Positions 12,331 through 25,255 are shown, counted from the stretch's first letter. The stretch is DNA of 64,000 nt from Pyxicephalus adspersus (GCF_032062135.1 NC_092861.1:117623365-117687364); one strand, 5' to 3'. The notes: a model not told the origin generated them from the letters alone. Numbers and translations are program-made.

Positions 12331-12887
12331 ATATCCTAGTAGTGGCAAGGTGGACCCACTACAAAAAAAGTTGTAAAGCTTTAAAGTAATCTAATAAACC
12401 ACCTAAGAAAATACAGCAGTGAAAAAAAACTGTTATCAGAAATCAGCCAATATTATTGTTCACACATAAATAAAAGAAGCTAATTCATCATTATATATTG
12501 TGATCAAATCATTTGTCTATATCAATCAATATCTATTGGTGATATAAACAATAAAATTGTAGTTTCTGTAATATCTTAGCAACTGGGGATAATCTAAAGT
12601 TTATTAAATTGCACTGATTTTATTTTAGAATCTTTTTCTATTTAATTACTTCTGCATTTGTATAATATTATATAAGTTCTATAACAGCTGTTTTAAAAAA
12701 AAAGTCAGCATGTGTAAATGCCAAAAGCCGCAGCAAACTGTTAGTCATTACTGTGTAAATAGAGACCAATCAGCAAAGAAAGCTTCCAAGGAAAAAATTC
12801 AACAACTGTAGCTCTCTATATATAAAAAACAAAGTACCAAAAACTTGTCAAAGGTTTATCTGGTATAGAGTAAGGCATTGTATTCAC

Positions 12888-12988
12888 CTTAAGCACTTGT
12901 CAGGCTCCTCTTCATCTTGGACACTGAATTCTGTCTGTACCATCTCCTGTTTCAGTTCACCGATCTCTGTGGCAATGGTGTCAATGAG
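12888..12988 (-). CDS. Internal coding exon of the same unidentified gene
   Basis: A 101-bp exon on the minus strand, flanked by a polypyrimidine acceptor (TTTGCCCTTCCCCAG/CTCATT) and a good donor (TGCTTAAG/GTGAAT). Read in phase 0 it gives 33 complete codons and two extra bases. The peptide starts LIDTIATEIGELKQEM and ends in an acidic stretch (DEEEPDKCL). The hydrophobic spacing in its first half (L, I, I, I, L, M, V) suggests an amphipathic helix or short coiled coil. It joins in frame to the exon at 30912-30998. The next exon must lie left of the window, since no further exon with matching phase was found between 1 and 12.8 kb. I do not recognise the protein family, and give no gene name. 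Codon usage and splice signals look genuine, and this is the best-supported coding segment here. Confidence 0.72.
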
Positions 12989-14572
12989 CTGGGGAAGGGC
13001 AAAACACACTGACGTTAGTTGGTTGGAGAGGCGTGTTAGAAGGCAGGTTTGGTCACTTGTGAACAGGCAACAGTGAGTGCATATCTGTACGCCCTGAACT
13101 TCCCGTATCAGACAAGAGGATGAATCAGCGAGGCACAGAGGATGCAGCAAAGTAAACAGTTCATTTTATACAATACATATACAAAACTACACTTGCTCCC
13201 CCGTCTAAACAATAACTAAATTATGTCAGCTAAAGGTAATATAATGAAAAACAATGTGTAAAGTTAAATAGGTAGAGTTTTGCAGTTCTTAGCAATGTTT
13301 TAGTAACTTTGCATGGAATCAAATTCAAAAATTTTAGATATAAAAACACACAAATATACTATATGAAGGTCTATCACGCAGGAATTTTTTTTTTAAGCAG
13401 TTTCTAAAACTCTAAATTCTTAATGATTCCAGTACAAGAAATCCATTTTGTAATAATTTTGCCAAAAAAAACAAAAAAATAAAACAAAAAGGCAAAAACA
13501 AAATTAATGGTTCGATGGTTAAATGGGAAATTCTATAATGTTTTTTTTAATCTTTTACATTTTTAATAGATTAGACGTTACTTTTAATAAGAACATGTAT
13601 TCTGTTGAAAAACTGTACCATTGGAAAGGTAAAAATCAGCTTGGTAAGAGATTCAGTGGGCCCATATTCTCATTAGTGGTTCTGCACCTAACAACCAGAA
13701 CAGAAGACAGGCCTGCTGATTCCATTGACAACCAGACAGTTACCTAGCCAATGGTTATAACAATGGCCGACAAAGTGCTTAACAAACCAATGTTTAAATC
13801 ATGGTAAAGTCTTTAAAGCAGCATCAAAATTACAAGCACTAAGGTTTCATCAGATTTGTTCCCATACACAGCCCTAGTTGACATACACATTAAAAAAAAC
13901 CTGCTCCTGGCTGTATGTAGCTGTGCTCCTCAGACACAAAAGAAAGATGAACAGATTTCTTTGATACTCCTTGACAGATCTACCAACCCACAACCACTCC
14001 AAGAATATGTTATGAGATAGAATATAATTTGCACACATCATATAATTGCTAGCTAGTGAGACATCAGCAAGGCATAAGAAAACACAACTTCCTTTCTATA
14101 AAAAAAAATAAACACAAGCTACAATTAGCTGGAACGATGGCGAAATCTGTCTCATGCTGAGTTATTAGTTTGTGATGGTTAACAGCATGAGAGGAACTTT
14201 GGAAGACTCCAAACAGCATCAACACTAGTATCAGCCAATGAGCATATTTCTGCAAGAAGAATACAACGATGGTGCCAGTCACCTATCATGTATGAAGGTG
14301 TTCTTCATTGACAAGACTTGCAGAACAAAAATGCTGAACTTAGAACAGCTGATTTTGTGTTTAGCTGCTCATTTTGTGACACGGCTTGTCACTTCCAGCC
14401 CACAACTGCATGAGATCAGGTTGATGCTTCCCAATATTGGAGAGTGAATGGGTGCATCAACCTAATGATATGTAGAAGTTACTACTTTGGGCATCACTGT
14501 TTAATATTGCAGAGCTAAAAACATAAACTTGAAACCTTAAACAAGCATATGTCAGGTCAAAAAAATATAATT
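12989..14572. other. Intron-like stretch upstream of the exon at 12888-12988
   Basis: Non-coding on both strands. Contains a homopolymer-rich AAAACAAAAAAATAAAACAA segment near 13465. Nothing else structured was recognised. Confidence 0.55.
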
Positions 14573-15083
14573 AAAGCGTACCTAAACTCAACATTTTTAC
14601 ATAGAAGGATAGACAACCCTTCCACATACTGTAAAAATGTTGGTGGTTTCTTTTTTTTTTTTTAAGCGCAACCCCCCTTTTTTTAATGGGAGTGCAAAGC
14701 CTTCCGGGATACCTACCTCACACATCCCAGAAGGCTCTGGTTGCTCCTTCTGCACATGCCCTGACCTTGGGCATGCGCAGAAGGGGCATTGTTGCCACAT
14801 GCGTAGTGAGATTGGCTCTCTTTTTTTCCCCCTTCACAGCGACTACGTCGTTTGATCTCGCACCTGCGCAGTGTGAGATCGGTGACGAGAAAGAAGACCG
14901 GAAGAGAAGGCGGAAGATGGCGGTGCCTGGCGGTTCTTCTGCGCCGGGATGAGGAGGAATACCAGGACAACACAGGACCGGATGGTCGGAAGGACCAGCG
15001 CCATGAAGGGACCTGCAGGATTAAAGGTAAGTGTAATTTTTTTGTTTTTAGTTTTGTTCCGCTTTACAGTAAAACTAAAGTCT
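14573..15083 (+). mobile_element. GC-rich MITE with AAGATGGCGG box, copy 1
   Basis: Begins TAAAGCGTACCTAAACTCAAC, continues ACATAGAAGGATAGACAACC, then GGCATGCGCAGAAGGGGCAT, CTGCGCAGTGTGAGATCGG, AAGATGGCGG (14914-14923), and ends with ATTAAAG/GTAAGTGT (GT at 15027) before AGTTTTGTTCCGCTTTAC. The same blocks in the same order occur at 62262-62786. Several overlapping open frames here come from its GC-rich interior and are not genes. Confidence 0.8.
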
Positions 15084-15086
15084 CAC

Positions 15087-15377
15087 TTTAAAAACTGGCA
15101 ACTAGGCAATGGTTTATTACAGAAATGGACAGGCAATGTCCCTTCTGCAATGACTGTTCCTATGTGCCTGATCACTTGACCAGTGTGTTGTGTTTGCTGC
15201 TAAGAATGCCCAGCTTCTCTTGCCCGTGCTGAAACTGAATTAACTCCTGCGCAGGAGTTTTGTCACACCGGCCCAGCCATTCAAGATAGCCGAAGATCAG
15301 AATGCAGAAGAGAAGAAGGAAGAAGTCTGCAATGGAATGGGGACAGGTGAGTAATAAAGGGTTTAGTTCCGCTTTAA
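15087..15377 (+). mobile_element. MITE related to the 7083 element, copy 2
   Basis: Lies directly after the previous element. It shares TTATTACAGAAATGGACAGG, CCTGATCACTTGACC, GCCCAGCTTCTC, AAGATAGCCGAAGATCAG and GGGACAG/GTGAGTAA (GT at 15347), and ends GGGTTTAGTTCCGCTTTAAA. Non-coding. Confidence 0.65.
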
Positions 15378-16416
15378 ACACATGCACATTTACCCACGTT
15401 TTGTCTGTTTACAAAATACTGCAAGTACAAAAAAAAAAAAAACCTTATGAAATTCTGGAAATCCAGTGAGCTTGTTACTTGTTCTCTCTGCATCCACTGC
15501 ACTAAAATGACATGAAGTCTCAACCCTGGATAACATATCCACATTATAATATGGAAAACAGTGGAGAATACAGAAAGGGCTGACAGCAATGCTTGGGACC
15601 CAAAGCTAATCCTCCATGAATACTGTGCAGTACCTGCCACCAAATACCTTATTCAAGGATTATTGAAAATGAAGCCTTCGTGTGGACATCCATTAACAGT
15701 CAAGCTGCTATAAATATTAATGATATGTTTGAGTTAAAACGCCCAAGGAATAATCAAAAAAGTTTCTGAATCCTTGCAAAACAAAAGCATTCTTACATCT
15801 CCAAGATAAATGTATACATTTGATTCAGTTATCATTCTGACAGATAATTCCTAGCCCTGTATTTATAAATAGGATGCAGCACAATGTGAGGAGTGGGGAT
15901 GAGTACATCCTGTCTCCAAAGTTAGGTATTGTAATTTCAGTCCCCTTCCTAAGGCCATTTCCCTTTCTGTACACTAAGGGAAATTCAGTGCCAGTTTTAG
16001 GATTGCTTTGGACTAACTGCAAATACTGCAAAGAAAAAAGAGAAATGCAGTGTACATATAAGATAAGAAAACTGTAATACACTGTTTTAGGCCTAGAACA
16101 CATGGGCAGATCAGCTGCAATTTTCTAATTGACTGACCAAACCAATTGATTGATCAAAAATCCTGTATATGTAAAAAGTTATACCCTCCCAATCCCCCCC
16201 CTGAAAAAAAACAAATAAACTTTTGATTATTTGATACACACTGTGTATTTTGATTAATATTTATCTGCATGTCCAATCTGTTCACATCCCTTTGAAACCC
16301 AAAAAACAGTCTCTTATAAGATGCTGCTGGGTTTCCGTCCTAGTCACTTTAGACTAATCGTTTTAGATTACCCTTAGGTACACAGCATTCTTTATTCAAA
16401 TAAAGTATTATTACTA
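15378..16416. other. Non-coding stretch, no gene seen
   Basis: Open frames of up to 92 codons are unsupported. AT-rich, no recognised repeat. Confidence 0.5.
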
Positions 16417-16640
16417 TTTTTTTTAAACATTTTTTATTTAAGGTTTTCCAACAAAAGGGAAAGGGGAGGGATGTAGAGAAGGAAAGGGAATTTAGAGGTA
16501 GAGGGGAGGGATACATTACAGCAAAGGCTTTAAACAATTGAAAATACAACAGTACAGGGTACAAAATATAAAATTGTTTAAAATAGTGCAACAATTCTAA
16601 AAAGAAAAGGGGAAAACAAAATTAAGTAAGAAAAATTAAT
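16417..16640 (-). mobile_element. Possible LINE 3' end (L1/Tx1-like), low confidence
   Basis: On the plus strand a T-rich start (TTTTTTTTAAACATTTTTTA) is followed by AGGTTTTCCAACAAAAGGG, GGGATACATTACAGC and CAACAGTACAGGGTAC. This pattern is what the reverse complement of poly-A-tailed LINE 3' ends looks like in frogs. No reverse-transcriptase peptide is preserved. Confidence 0.35.
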
Positions 16641-16819
16641 ATTCCACTTATGTAACTGTATGGGATCAAGTTGTTCCCAATACCTGTATCTCGTCATGAG
16701 ATGTCTGGAAAACAAGTAACAATGAAAGGGAAAGCAATGTTAGAGTAACAAACTAAATCTTGGAGAAGTGTCAATGTGGCCCTGAAAAGCGTGTCTCCCA
16801 CCTTGTGATAGTACCAAGA

Positions 16820-16842
16820 GGTCGGGGGGGGGGAGGGGGGGT
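16820..16842. repeat. G-rich tract
   Basis: A run of G residues interrupted by a single A, potentially quadruplex-forming. Confidence 0.8.
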
Positions 16843-16899
16843 TAGGATGAGAACGGGAGAGGAGTGTGCAAGAAGTAGTGTTGCTATTGGTTAAGATGA

Positions 16900-17920
16900 T
16901 GATGGTGATGGGCCCAGGTTTATTCTGCCGACAGAAGAAATTGAGACAAGTAAAACCACGTAGTCAAGTCAAGTCTTCCATGTGGTGGATCTTGTTGACC
17001 CTTAAAGTATTATTTTACCTACAACTTACTGATTGCCAATGTACATTTAGCTGTGGATAAAATAATTTCTAGCAAAGTGTTTGGTGAAGCTAAAAAATAA
17101 TTTGAAGGCCACTTTGCGGTTGAGAAAGGCTGGTCTAGGTAATAATATATTTGGGCCTGTCCATTTTCTGTACAACATGCCCACCACAAGTCTGCTTTCA
17201 AGTTCATTCCAGCTCTGCCACCACCATATCACATATTAAAACTGTGTAACAATATGTTGCTATGTTTGTGTTTCTCATAAAACAGTGTGAGACATGGCAG
17301 AGTTATGCTTTACATCCTTCCAGATACTTCCTGCTACTGTACAGATTGTCTTTGGAAATGGGCCAAACATAAAATATTAAAACTGGATGAATCTGCTCTT
17401 TTTAGAATTGAGAATAATGAACGGATGTAGATGTGATCTTGCCAAAAATTTAGAAGAACATGATTTCACAATATGCACATCAGTAAAACCACTGTATTTA
17501 GTTTCTTTATTAGGAACAGAGAACTACTTGCTGTATGGCTTGTATATAATATGGCGGACCATAAACAGAAAACTTCCCACTGGCCTGCCTGTGTTTGTTC
17601 TTCACTGCAGCCCCAACTTTTATCCAGGACCACCATGACATCTATGCTGTGGTTCATGCTTTGTAATAGGGCGTTCCATCATTCAGGTATATGATAAAGA
17701 GGTTGAAAGTTGTATCATGGTAAAATTTAGACTGCAAGAATGATTACAGTTTTCTTGTTTTGACTTATCCGACTTTTTTTCACTTATACCACAACAATTC
17801 TCTATGTATTATAAACTATGCAAAAGCAGAAAATTAAAAGTAACCTTCACAATACCCATGCTTTGTGTTGTGGTGCAATGCAGTTGCAGTGTGCTTACAT
17901 TATGTAAATTCAATGGCATT
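16900..17920. other. Non-coding stretch with a trace of hAT terminus
   Basis: GTTGAGAAAGGCTGGTCT near 17119 matches the right terminus of the hAT copy at about 31770-32034, so a solo end fragment is likely. Otherwise no supported feature. Confidence 0.45.
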
Positions 17921-18086
17921 CAATAATATTATTATTTTTTATATTATTATTACACAGGATTTATATAGCGCCAACATATTACGCAGTGTTGTATATTAAA
18001 TGGGGGTTGCAAATGACAGACAGATACAGTAAAAACAATGAAACAGAAAGATACGACCCTGCTCCAAAGAGCTTACAATCTAAGAG
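17921..18086 (-). mobile_element. AAT-tail SINE-like repeat, copy 2
   Basis: Reverse orientation: TTATTATTACACAGGATTTA, TATAGCGCCAACATATTACG, GGGGGTTGCAAATGACAGAC, and CAAAGAGCTTACAATCTAAG. All family blocks are present in inverted order. Confidence 0.85.
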
Positions 18087-18974
18087 GAGGGGGGTGTAGC
18101 ACACAATAGGAGGGGGGACAGCACAGTATGAATAACACAAGTGTTTTGTATTGGCAAGAATCTAGTGACACACAATCTATCACAGTATAGGGGTTAGAAC
18201 TTAACATATCTTCATAATACTGTTATTCTGGCACCCGTTTTCACTGCTGCCAATGTACATATCATGCTGGTAAGCACCATATGGACTTGACCGGCCAATT
18301 TTTCTATCGGCTAGTAGTTTTCTGAGACCGGTCCTTCCCAAGAAAAACACCAGTCAATGGGAAAAATGGCAGGCACAACTAACCTATATCAATAATTACT
18401 TATTCACTCTTCATATAACAACGCAATGTGGTACACAAGTATGTCGGTACTACCGCAAGTTACTGCAAAGCATAGGTGTCAGTAGGCACTTATTCTTATA
18501 TTTCTCTACTCTCCCAAAACCTTTTTAGTGTTCCCTGTTGGGCACTGCAAAGCCCCCATTCAGAAGTTTTTCAGTCTGGTGTCTTCTACACATGTATGGA
18601 AGAATATGGAAAGGCAATGTATTGTGTATCCCAGACCGATGGAGGCTTCTTTGTAGGAAAGAATTGAGATTACAAGAAAGGGAGGCTGGAAGGGAGACTT
18701 CTGTAGGTTGCACAGTAAGGATCATACAGAAGTCAGAACAGGTAAGGGGAGTTGATAGCAAGGGGAGGGGAACATTTAAAGCATAATCCTTTAAAGGAGT
18801 TGCTATCTAATGGCCAAGCTTAAAAAAAAGCCTAAAAACTTTGTACTAACTAAACAGCAGGATGTTCTTTTACAGTGGTTTAGAGAAGATCCAAATCCAA
18901 TCACACATAACCTTTAACGTTCATACAGGTGGAGAAAATCTGCCGCAAGCTGGAGAACGGACAAAATCAGTTTA
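18087..18974. other. Non-coding stretch, no gene seen
   Basis: Overlapping short open frames on both strands near 18530-18790 are unsupported. This segment has purine-rich blocks but no recognised termini. Confidence 0.45.
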
Positions 18975-19046
18975 TTTACATATTTTTACATTACCATATT
19001 ACATTACATATTACATATTACATTACATATTACATTACCATATATA
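18975..19046. repeat. ATTACAT-type tandem repeat
   Basis: Irregular tandem array of TTACAT / ATTACATT units, about 70 bp. Confidence 0.8.
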
Positions 19047-20299
19047 CGCTGCCCCAAGCCTGTGGGAGCAAGGTTATGATCTGTGGTTGCTTTAGCTAGC
19101 CAGTTCTAGGTTCAGCAACATAACGTGAGCAAAAAAATTAGGTCAACCGACTCCCTGAATATACCTTGACCAGGTTTTTTTTACCAATGGAATTTTGATT
19201 CCCTCATATGCACAGGCAAATTCTAAGATAACAATGTGTGAATTAATAATTTTCACACCTGGATTGTCCTCCACTGAGTCCAGGCCTTAAAGAACCATTG
19301 AGAATCTTTGGAATGCACTGGAATAGACTATACACAATTGGCCGACTTTCCCATTATCAATACAAGAAATTGTCAAACAATTAATGCACCTCTAAATAGA
19401 AACAAATGTGACATTGTATGTGTTGATGATGAAATGGTTTGGCAGTGCAAAGAAATATTAGGGTATGTATGTTTTTGGAGAGGCAAGAAAGTGTAATTTG
19501 TTTTTCTTGTATAGATAATCACTAAACAAATTAACATTAGCTTTAAAGTGAATGTCAGGTGAAAAAAAAACAAGACTATATAAGTACATAAAATACTGTA
19601 GAGTGCACCTTTACCTCTTCTGTACTGTACATAGCTTCCTGGAAACATCATAGCACCCTGCTTGGTGATGGGTACACGTCAATCCGAACAACTTCCCAAT
19701 GAATACCATGTGAAGCTGACAGTATAGGAGAGGAGTATGTACAATTGTACTGAATGTGAATGTCTGAATGTAAGGCTGGAGTTCAGTTTAAAAAAAAATC
19801 CTAAGTAACAGTAATGTTAAAACAATTGATATTTGAATATTCCTCTGCTATGATCTTCATATTAGAGGAGTAACTAGAAATCACATGGCGAATATGAACA
19901 AAGAATAACAAAAGGAAGTAAAACTCAAATAAATATGCTGAATTATTTCTATTGACATAGAAAGTTTGTTTATGTCTAAGTTCATTGTGAATTGGCTCTT
20001 GATTTATTTTCCTAACCTTTTCTTTCTAGAACAGTCTTTCCTTTATACTGTAACAAAGACACAATACGTTTTGTAATATGTTTCATTTGCTGTTTCTTTT
20101 ACAAAACACTTTACAAAATGTATATGCATTAGTAAATGTTTCTATAACAATAATCAAGATGCGGGTGAATAGGATCACAATCAACAAAAACAAAAAATAA
20201 ATAAATTCAGAGAATGAAAATTGTCATTCTCATAATAAAAAAGTCACCTCATATTGATGATCAATAGAAAAGAGATCCTAACATGTTGTTGGTGTTTAG
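19047..20299. other. Mostly non-coding unique sequence around the element at 19547
   Basis: AT-rich DNA with no supported exon outside the possible MITE. Confidence 0.45.
19547..19795. mobile_element. Possible MITE with TTTAAAGTGAATGTCAGG end
   Basis: Starts GCTTTAAAGTGAATGTCAGG and ends GGCTGGAGTTCAGTTTAAA. Similar GCTGGAGTTCA/TGAACTCCAGC ends occur at about 10550, 44020 and 57440, which suggests a dispersed family. Boundaries approximate. Confidence 0.4.
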
Positions 20300-20600
20300 A
20301 AGAGGAGTGCCTACTTACATGGGCGACTAGTGGAAGAGTCCCCTAAAATTGGCGGTCAGTGGCACATGTGCTCCCTTAAATCAGAGGTCAGATGAACAAA
20401 TGACCCCATACGATGATGGTGAGTGTAGGGCCCCCTTACACTGATGGTTGAGTAATAGAATAACATGCTATACTGGTGGTCAGCGGGAAGAATGTCATTA
20501 CATTTGTGATCATTGTACTCTCCTCCTTTTATTAAGGGTCACGGGTCCCAAGCTGTTGGCGCTAATAGGTGACATTTGTGCTGGAGCTAGGCACAATCCG
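20300..20600 (-). mobile_element. Degenerate SPIN/Charlie-like hAT interior
   Basis: Repeated TGGTGGTCAGCGGGAAGAAT-type motifs (GGCGGTCAGTGG, GATGGTTGAGTAATAG, GGTGGTCAGCGGGAAGAATG) match the interior of the hAT copies at 49050 and 62090. Termini are not preserved. Confidence 0.5.
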
Positions 20601-20639
20601 ATGGAATTTCAATTTCAATTCAATTTCAACAATTCTTCC

Positions 20640-22749
20640 ACTGCTCAAAGAACCTCTTTACGTTAAACAAAAGGTACCAACCAGATTCTTTTCACCTGTC
20701 TGCATAGAATATGATTTTCAAAAATATATTTATGCTAACTTTTAATAAATGACTATAGGCAGGACTAAGGAAGTGATAAAGCAGTAACTTGATATCGGAA
20801 TATGAATAAAAGTGAAGAAATTTTAGCTGGTACTTCCCTCGTAGAGGCCACATTAAGGCTTCATACACACTTTACCACTGCAGTAACATAAAACAATGCT
20901 TTACTTGCATTTATGCAATGCAGAGTGATGTCAGTAATAGTACATGGACTTTTTAATGCATTCTGGTGTGTTGGACAGCATTTTTTTTAAATAGGCTGCT
21001 TTAACACAGTGCATAATAAGGCATGGTATAACACAGGCCAGAAAGTAAATAAAAAAAAACAAAACCAAGCTTTAACCCAGAGATTTTCCCTGCAGCAAAT
21101 TTCCTGCTGCTAAATCTACTCAGACCCTATCCAGACTTTAACCCTCATCTTCCAAGCCAAGGTCATTGATGTCCAATCCTAACCTGTGACTGACATCTCT
21201 CGTCATTCTGCTTTTTTGTTCCTATCAGTATGCTTCTTTTCAGCACTCTTGTTGTGAGCATGAACTAATTGGCTCCTTCTGCTTCTTCCTCCGACACTTC
21301 ATCTTTGCTGTACATGGACCACAAAATTCTGCTTGATAACATATTGATACTTACAATTATTGCATCTAAAAATACTTTAAATTATATATGATTTATTGAG
21401 TTCACAGAGTTGTATTATTGGTTTATTTTACATCTGCCTTTAGTTCAGCTTTAGAAGCCCTATTTCGTGGAGAAATCTGAGCTGCAAATGACAGCAAATG
21501 CAACCAGCAACACAGTTAGCACTTCATGGCTTTATGCAGATGCTATGGGTTCCTTTGCTACACAGAAAGCTGTGACAGATGCATGTGTATCAGTCACTGA
21601 AGGTCATCATGATATCTGATTAATTTTTATAAAGTTAAATTGATAGTCCTATGTAGAAAATGCTGTTATGCCCTCTACCTCCCCAGTGCTCCGTGCTTGC
21701 ATTTACAGTCATGCAAATGACAAGCACCCCCTTTCAGATATACACTGCAGATACCGAGAGGTAAGGAGATATGTCCTGGCCAGATGTACATGAATTGATG
21801 ACAACACTGGGTATTTTCTGGTGTTTTCCACATGGAACAGTCATTTTTGGACACCATGCACAACAGGTGAGACAGAAAAGTGGATGTAAGGTTATACAAA
21901 TGAAGTAAATATATGGTACAATACCTACATGACTAAAAATCACAAGTGTTAAAAAAAAAAACAGGAAAACAAGATAAAAAAAAGTATAACTTCTACAAAG
22001 GCAATTTTTAGCTGCAATTTTATACTGAATCATCAAGGTCCTATAAAGGAACTTTGTGGCAGGCAGATGTCTCAAATATGCTGTCCAAGCAGAAGCACAA
22101 ACCAACCAACAAGACTAAGGACAGACAACAAAGTGGTTGGGTACAGAAGAGAAACGAAATCATCTTACTTCCCTTTGAAAACAGAAAACACAGGAAGCCT
22201 GGTACACCCAACAAGATTAAGGAAAAGTCTCATCAAAAGATGTACATTAAAACGTTTGGGCCAAAAAACACTTCAAGGAGGAGACCAAGCCAAACTGTTT
22301 ACTTCAATAAACACACAAGGGTTCTGTAAGGGAGGCCTAGTCCCAGTATATTAGGAGAAATGCGCACATATACTATGCACAAATAGTGTGTATCCATGTC
22401 CTTAAGGTGGTTTGCTTCATTGCAAGAGAATGTTAGCCTGCATATCTCACAGAATGTGAGTGTTGGCACCAAACTGCCTATATAAAAAAGAACGCTGCAT
22501 GGAGAGATTGCTACGTGGTCAACATCCAGTTCCAGTAGACCTAACCTACTGTTCTTCCTTTAGTTGTACTATTCACTTCTCCTTGAGTTGCTCCTGGACC
22601 TTTGTCACCTAGAACTTCCATGTATAGAAATATATATATACTTACTTAGAGGACTGAGTGCAACTTTTGTTCATGTTTTTTGATTCTAGGTGATCCAATT
22701 CTCCGAGTTTCAGCATACAGTGACAGGGTCACTTTAAAAGACTTCCTTA
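20640..22749. other. Non-coding stretch, no gene seen
   Basis: Includes the longest minus-strand open frame of this interval (123 codons at 21734-22105). It shows hydrophobic composition but no recognisable domain or splice support. I consider it chance. Confidence 0.45.
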
Positions 22750-23060
22750 AGCTGCGTACACACGTGCAATTTTTGTCGTTGGAAAGGATCTTTCACGATC
22801 CTTTCCAACGACAAAGGACTACACGATGCATGAACGGTGCTGTACATACAGCACCGTTCTGCTCTATGGAGAGGGGAGGGGAAGAGCGACGGAGCGGCAC
22901 CCTGCTGCGCGCTCTCCCCCTTCCCTTTCATTAGGATCGGTCATCGTTCATGGTCCGTGGATCCGCCAGGACGGTCGTTCGGACGATGGACGCAGCCGAC
23001 TGTACACACACCGATGCCGATTATCGGGCGATAAAAATCTGACGTGTGTACGCAGCTTTA
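22747..23060. mobile_element. GTACACAC-family MITE with TTA target duplication
   Basis: Termini AGCTGCGTACACACGTGCAA and GACGTGTGTACGCAGCT bound 22750-23057. TTA lies on both sides (22747-22749, 23058-23060). Interior blocks: a hairpin GTCGTTGGAAAGGATC/GATCCTTTCCAACGAC, GAACGGTGCTGTACATACAG, GCTCTATGGAGAGGGGAGGG, and TTATCGGGCGATAAAAATCTG. Non-coding. Confidence 0.9.
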
Positions 23061-24620
23061 GGCTGCACTCCATACAATATATGACCTCTAAAAACAAAAA
23101 GGTGCTTCTAGTGGCCAACCAGATGGTGCTGTTTCAGTTCCAATACATACATAAAGTTACCAGCCCTCCTAACTTTATTGTAAACTTAAGGTTCACCCTA
23201 AGTTCAGTTATCTAACTCTTTGTTTCTGTGTTTTACTAATCTACATTTCAGATAAAGGTTATCCAATCACAATTCTTCTGTCTAATGTTTCTCACTATGG
23301 TATACTAAAATAATCACCCACCTCTGACTAAGATGGATGAGAGGGGTATTTTATTTGTAATGTGAGCAGCAAAGCATGCAGGGCGTGATACCATCATCCT
23401 CCTGTGCACAGTCATGTCCTCAGATGATCTGCCGAACTTTCAGCATGCACCCGGGAATATTTCCCTACACAACAAAGGAATATACTCTTGGCAGTTCAGG
23501 CTGAAGCTGCGAAACCTTTGAAGCCACTTAGAAAAAAAATAATGTTTATTGTAAAATAATTGCCTAGAGCATCAAACTTGCCAAATCTAAACGGCTGTGA
23601 AGTCGTGTGTCATGTTTTTTTTTTAATGCATGTGTTGAAATTTGCTAAAACACACTGGCAGGATTTAAATCAGTTGGTTTATTTTGAATACAGAAGTGAA
23701 AGTATAATTTATGATTCTGGTTTAAAGGAAGAACAAGTCTCTACGTTTAACAATAAAGCTGAATGGTTCCATATACCCTCATTTTTTACCAATAAGGATC
23801 CCTGACTTAGGACTCTAGAATCAGATGCTTACACAATGAGACTGAGATGCTCCTAGTGCTATGTGCTGAAATCATGAACAGTAAAATGACAACACGGAGC
23901 TGTCCTGATGAGTTATGGTTCAATTTAGACTAAAAATCCAAAATGCTGTAATGTTGGCATTCTCACTTTATTGCCAAAGGGACAAGTGAAAAGCACCGCA
24001 GCAAGGAGAACAGGTATTTTGGATGTATGTTCATGGGACAGTTGTTAAAGTAGTGCTCCAATCATGTGAAAGGAAGATAGAAGTAAAAAGGAAAACACCT
24101 TATTCATTCAATAGGTTACAGAGTTCTGGGTTGGCAAATTTTCTCAAAAAAACAGGTAGCGCCTGGCTCCATGTGCAGCCCACAAGGATGACTGATATTA
24201 TGCAAAGGTATTATCACACCACTGAGATTTGCAAACTTTAAGCAGAAATCAATTTGTTTTTCTTTTATATGCACTGCCAAACAAATTGTAAAAAGAAAAA
24301 ATGCAGTTTTTAAAGCAAATTTGACTTTTCAGGGCTGTCCCCTGCAGGCACTTCACTCCCATGTCTTGCTACCAGTCCTCTTCTTGACAAAAACAAAGCC
24401 AGTGTAATTTATTCAACTTCCCAGCACCCAACCCATAAGAAATACACCAACCTTGAGAGATATCTTGCCTGGGCTCACAGAAGAAAAATTGAAGAAAGAC
24501 ACTGATGTCACCACAGCATGTAGGACCTCCCTAAGTCAAACAAGATGAGAAAGGATCCAAGGAAGTCCAATCTCTGGCAAGAAGACCGTTGTAAGGTTTA
24601 TCTCAGCTACTATGCAGTAT
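23061..24620. other. Non-coding stretch between two MITEs
   Basis: AT-rich with unsupported short open frames. No recognised repeat. Confidence 0.5.
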
Positions 24621-24622
24621 AC

Positions 24623-24904
24623 TTAAGCTACGTACACACGTCAGATTTTTATCGCCCGATAATCGGCATCGGCCAATTATCGGGCGAAAATCTGCCGTGT
24701 GTACAGTCGGTGTCGTCCATCGTAATGAAAGTGAAGGGGAGAGCACGCAGCAGGGTGCCGCTCCGTCGCTCTCCCCCTCTCCATAGAGCATGAACGGTGC
24801 TGTATGTACAGCACCGTTCATGCATCGTGCAATCCCTTGTCGTTGGAAAGGATCGTGAAAGATCCTTTCCAACGACAAAAATTGGCAGTGTGTACGCAGC
24901 TTAA
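24623..24904. mobile_element. GTACACAC-family MITE, inverted relative to the 22.75-kb copy
   Basis: TTAAGCTACGTACACACGTC at the left and GTGTGTACGCAGCTTAA at the right. The order of interior blocks is reversed: TCGCCCGATAATCGGCATCG first, then CTCTCCATAGAGC, then the GTCGTTGGAAAGGATC hairpin. TTAA borders both ends, so either TTAA or a 3-bp duplication is possible. Confidence 0.88.
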
Positions 24905-25056
24905 GGCGCACAGCCATTCAACAATCAAGCAGAACCCCCAAATATGCAAGAAAACATACGTCTGGACAACATTAAAAACCCTGAGACGAGGTGCCATGGA
25001 AAATTTTGGCCAACTTGTAAAGTAAGTGGTAAAAAAGCAACAGACGTTTATAATCT

Positions 25057-25199
25057 CTTAGATTGTAAGCTCTTTTGGGCAGAGTTTTCTCCTCCTCCTG
25101 TGTCATTATTTGTATCTGTCTGTCATTTGCTACCCCTATTTAATGTACAGCGCTGCATAATGTGTTGGTGCTATAAAAATACTGTTTATTATTATTTTT
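25057..25199 (+). mobile_element. AAT-tail SINE-like repeat, copy 3
   Basis: TTAGATTGTAAGCTCTTTTG, CTCCTCCTCCTGTGTCATTA, CTGTCTGTCATTTGCTACCC, GTACAGCGCTGCATAATGTG and a TTTATTATTATTTTT tail. Confidence 0.88.
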
Positions 25200-25255
25200 A
25201 AATTTTAATCATAATACTTAGTTTCTTAAGCCAAATGTTTTGTGAACAAGACTTA

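Noticed and set aside
12989..13150. Extension of the 12888-12988 coding exon leftward of the acceptor into an 88-codon frame
   Set aside because: The polypyrimidine tract and AG at 12989-13004 mark an acceptor, and the upstream residues look like translated intron.
14637..15179. Five overlapping open frames near 14.6-15.2 kb
   Set aside because: They lie within two adjacent MITEs that recur elsewhere in the window without conserving the frames.
21734..22105. 123-codon minus-strand open frame
   Set aside because: No domain, no splice sites, AT-rich composition with phenylalanine runs from poly-A/T tracts.
22826..23215. 129-codon plus-strand open frame
   Set aside because: Lies mostly within the GTACACAC MITE, and equivalent frames appear in its other copies only as fragments.
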